Assembly (NCBI GenBank): GCA_016764035.1
Contig: JAESSQ010000204.1
Span: 1 to 7,624, forward strand
Length of the DNA: 7,624 nt
Direction of reading: 5' to 3'
Source of the DNA: Gammaproteobacteria bacterium
Lineage (GTDB): Bacteria > Pseudomonadota > Gammaproteobacteria > SZUA-229
The notes beneath the pieces were generated by a model. That model did no database searches and had not been told where the DNA came from. It saw only the letters and a program-made list of their open reading frames with translations. Position 1 is the stretch's first letter, and the number at the start of each line of letters is the position of its first letter. This document shows positions 5,934 to 7,624 of this stretch, piece after piece. A program made the position numbers and the translations under genes.

Positions 5934-6620
5934 AAAGCACTACGCGCAACGACTACTGGCAAGGCTCTACCTGAAGCCGTTCACCCTCTTATACTAAAAC
6001 GTTGGCCAACATTGTTATTTAATCATTACTTAAAAAGCGGTAAGGAGAATAACGAATGGGTAAACCTGGTGCTCACCTTGCGCCATATCGTAGAAAGCGT
6101 TCAGCCGATATCGTCACCCGAGCAACTGGCTAAGCTCATATCAGAAAAAGATGAACTACTGATTACGACAGAAAATTTTTTAAACATCGCTAGCAATTCA
6201 AAAAAAGATGTCCAAGAAATAGTATCAATTTACCGAGAAACCATAGACTCACTCTGTAGTGATGCTAACTTTACTGAAGCAGAAGTCACCGCGGCCGTGG
6301 AGATTGTCAGCCATGCACAACCAGCAGAAGAACCACCTATCGAAGAAGCCACCGAAAAACATCAGATTCCAGCCGATATCATGCCCGGTATGTGGTTTCA
6401 AGTTAACATGGGTGAAGATCAAAATACCCGACGCTGCAAGCTCTCAGTAATTATTGTTGAAGATGCCAACTTAATGTTTGTTAATCATAAAGGCGAATTA
6501 GTTACAGAAAAATCTTTTGATGAATTTAACGAAGAAGTGACTAATAAAACCACAAAAATGATTATGGGTCATTCTGCGTTTGACCATGCGTTTAAGTCGG
6601 TAATTAGCCGCTTAGACTAA
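5934..6620 (+). CDS. DUF1631 C-terminal part with PilZ-like end, in frame after the TAG
   Basis: The frame is exactly that of the upstream DUF1631 gene and is open from the codon after the TAG to a TAA at 6618-6620. It begins with GKALPEAVHPLILKRWPTLL and continues with ENNEWVNLVLTLRHIVESVQP, which match the family block usually reading W...L..LLWSV.P. The last ~80 residues (from MPGMWFQV at 6381, to LMFVNHKGELVTEKSFDEF) resemble the PilZ-like C-terminus of DUF1631 proteins. The RxxxR and D/NxSxxG c-di-GMP motifs of canonical PilZ are not seen. As a separate gene its only early start would be a TTG at 6012 without SD (202 aa); the first in-frame ATG is at 6381. This argues for one split gene with the upstream part. 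Read through, the whole would be 796 residues, normal for the family. Confidence 0.75.
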   Translation, partial: KALRATTTGKALPEAVHPLILKRWPTLLFNHYLKSGKENNEWVNLVLTLRHIVESVQPISSPEQLAKLISEKDELLITTENFLNIASNSKKDVQEIVSIYRETIDSLCSDANFTEAEVTAAVEIVSHAQPAEEPPIEEATEKHQIPADIMPGMWFQVNMGEDQNTRRCKLSVIIVEDANLMFVNHKGELVTEKSFDEFNEEVTNKTTKMIMGHSAFDHAFKSVISRLD

Positions 6621-6627
6621 TCCATAT

Positions 6628-6665
6628 AAAAAGAGGGGCATCAGCTTGCTGATACCCCTCTTTTT
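6628..6665. terminator. Bidirectional rho-independent terminator
   Basis: A long hairpin has arms AAAAAGAGGGG-C-ATCAGC (6628-6645) and GCTGAT-A-CCCCTCTTTTT (6648-6665), with one C/A mismatch and effectively a CTTG loop. The G-rich stem is flanked by an A-run on the left and a T-run on the right, so it can stop transcription on both strands. It lies 8 bp after the DUF1631 TAA and 43 bp after the amt stop codon, between convergent genes. Nothing else is seen in the 87-bp gap. Confidence 0.92.
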
Positions 6666-6707
6666 ATTTATCGGCTACATTTTCTAGCTATTAGTACCAA
6701 ACGTGAA

Positions 6708-7624
6708 TTAAAGAATATACCCTCGTTCATCATGTTGATTAATGTCCAGGCCTTCCACTTCTTGCTCTTCTGTAACGCGTAGGCCAAGTAATGCATCAAC
6801 AATTTTCAGTATGATAAAGGTCGCAACTGCAGTAAATACAATCGTCGCAATAACGCCTGTTAGCTGAACGCCTAATTGTGAGCTCATATCCATACCTTCA
6901 GCAAAACCTACACCACCTAAGCCTGCAGCTATAAATACTGCGGCCAACATGGTTCCTAAAATTCCACCAACACCATGTACGGGAAACACATCCAGCGAAT
7001 CATCTATTTTTAACTTCTGCTTAATAAAGCCTGTGGCATAAAAACAAACGATACCCGCGCTGATACCAATAATTAAACCGCCTATCGGCCCGACAAAACC
7101 CGATGCCGGTGTGATGGTACCCAAACCTGCAACCATACCGGTTACTGTGCCAAGCGCACTCGGTTTGCCATATTTAATCCATTCCAGTACGGCCCAGGTA
7201 GCTGCTCCACAAGCCGCACTGACATGCGTTACTAACATTGCCATACCGGCATCGCCATTAGCTGCCACCGCACTGCCGCCATTAAAACCAAACCAACCGA
7301 CCCATAACATACAAGCACCGGTTACCGTCATGGTCATGTTATGCGGCATCATTGGTGTGACTTGAAAACCTGTACGATTTCCCATTACCAGTGCCGTCAC
7401 AATAGCCGCTACCCCTGCTGTAATATGTACCACCGTACCACCAGCAAAATCAAGCAAGCCCATTTCAGCAAGCCAACCACCGCCCCAAACCCAATGACAT
7501 ATTGGGATATAAACAACCGTTACCCAAAGCACACTGAATAAAAGCATGGATGAAAATTTCATGCGTTCTGCAAAACCACCGACGATCAGCGCCGGTGTGA
7601 TAATGGCGAAGGTCATCTGAAACA
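6708..7624 (-). CDS. amt: Ammonium transporter Amt (partial, N-terminus outside window)
   Basis: This inner-membrane trimeric channel-like transporter takes up ammonium. The visible 305 residues include FQMTFAIITPALIVGG at the window edge, so the ATG at 7616 is internal and the true start lies beyond 7624. Counting that Met as 1, key AmtB residues all fall at a constant offset of 104: F3 (F107), W44 (W148), D56 (D160), H64 (H168), F111 (F215), S115 (S219) and H214 (H318). The twin-histidine pore and the external binding site are therefore intact. About eight hydrophobic segments follow each other. The cytoplasmic tail GLRVTEEQEVEGLDINQHDERGY resembles the segment that contacts the PII protein GlnK. 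About 100 N-terminal residues, and any signal peptide, are missing. A glnK gene upstream is possible but not visible. It is convergent with the DUF1631 gene and shares its terminator. Confidence 0.97.
   Translation of the reverse strand, partial: FQMTFAIITPALIVGGFAERMKFSSMLLFSVLWVTVVYIPICHWVWGGGWLAEMGLLDFAGGTVVHITAGVAAIVTALVMGNRTGFQVTPMMPHNMTMTVTGACMLWVGWFGFNGGSAVAANGDAGMAMLVTHVSAACGAATWAVLEWIKYGKPSALGTVTGMVAGLGTITPASGFVGPIGGLIIGISAGIVCFYATGFIKQKLKIDDSLDVFPVHGVGGILGTMLAAVFIAAGLGGVGFAEGMDMSSQLGVQLTGVIATIVFTAVATFIILKIVDALLGLRVTEEQEVEGLDINQHDERGYIL

Noticed and set aside
6056..6133. A 25-codon ORF from an ATG at 6056, preceded by TAAGGAG with an ideal 8-nt spacing.
   Set aside because: It is in a different frame from the conserved DUF1631 sequence that spans it, is very short and matches no family. 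The SD-like bases encode residues of the DUF1631 protein, so chance is likelier. It does not rescue the C-terminal part, which needs another frame.
5934..6620. UAG decoded as pyrrolysine, or general stop reassignment, in the DUF1631 gene.
   Set aside because: TAG ends msrB and the rhodanese gene in normal fashion, and no pyl gene is in the window. A simple nonsense mutation, suppression or sequencing error is more economical. It is kept only as a minor option in the finding.
7616..7624. ATG at 7616 as the real start of amt.
   Set aside because: The bases upstream continue the frame as FQ before MTFA, a conserved internal Amt segment, and about 100 N-terminal residues would be missing.

Overview
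The window looks like a chromosomal segment of a gammaproteobacterium with moderate-to-low GC, probably aquatic. This is inferred from gene content only (a YdcH/DUF465 protein, a DUF1631 protein, an Amt with all E. coli AmtB key residues, a zinc-ribbon Nudix hydrolase); no marker gene fixes the taxon. No mobile element, CRISPR array, tRNA or rRNA was seen.

Layout. The left edge holds the start of a zinc-ribbon Nudix hydrolase on the minus strand (GTG start at 322, cut by the window edge), then a small DUF465 protein, also minus (424-642). Divergent from these is a two-gene arsenic operon on the plus strand: an unusually cysteine-rich ArsR-type repressor (727-1074) and an ArsM-type arsenite methyltransferase (1092-1934). 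A perfect 30-bp inverted repeat (712-741) covers the arsR -10 element and start codon and is the probable ArsR operator. Convergent to arsM is a minus-strand pair, rhodanese then msrB (2784 to 1961), with abutting or overlapping ends. Upstream on the same strand lies a receiver plus degenerate-GGDEF response regulator (2853-3974).

A 254-bp intergenic region separates the response regulator from a divergent plus-strand DUF1631 gene. That gene is the most striking object here. Its frame is open from 4230 to 6620 except for one in-frame TAG at 5931-5933. The sequence after the TAG is a normal DUF1631 C-terminal part with a PilZ-like end, in the same frame and without a good start of its own. It is therefore either one gene carrying a recent nonsense mutation or sequencing error, or a readthrough gene. 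A strong bidirectional terminator (6628-6665) separates it from a convergent ammonium transporter (amt, minus, running off the right edge).

Functional threads. The first is arsenic sensing and methylation. The second is sulfur and redox repair (MsrB and rhodanese). The third is a possible signalling pair: a response regulator whose GGDEF domain has lost its catalytic signature, facing a DUF1631 protein with a PilZ-like C-terminus. The link between the last two is inferred from position and domain type only.
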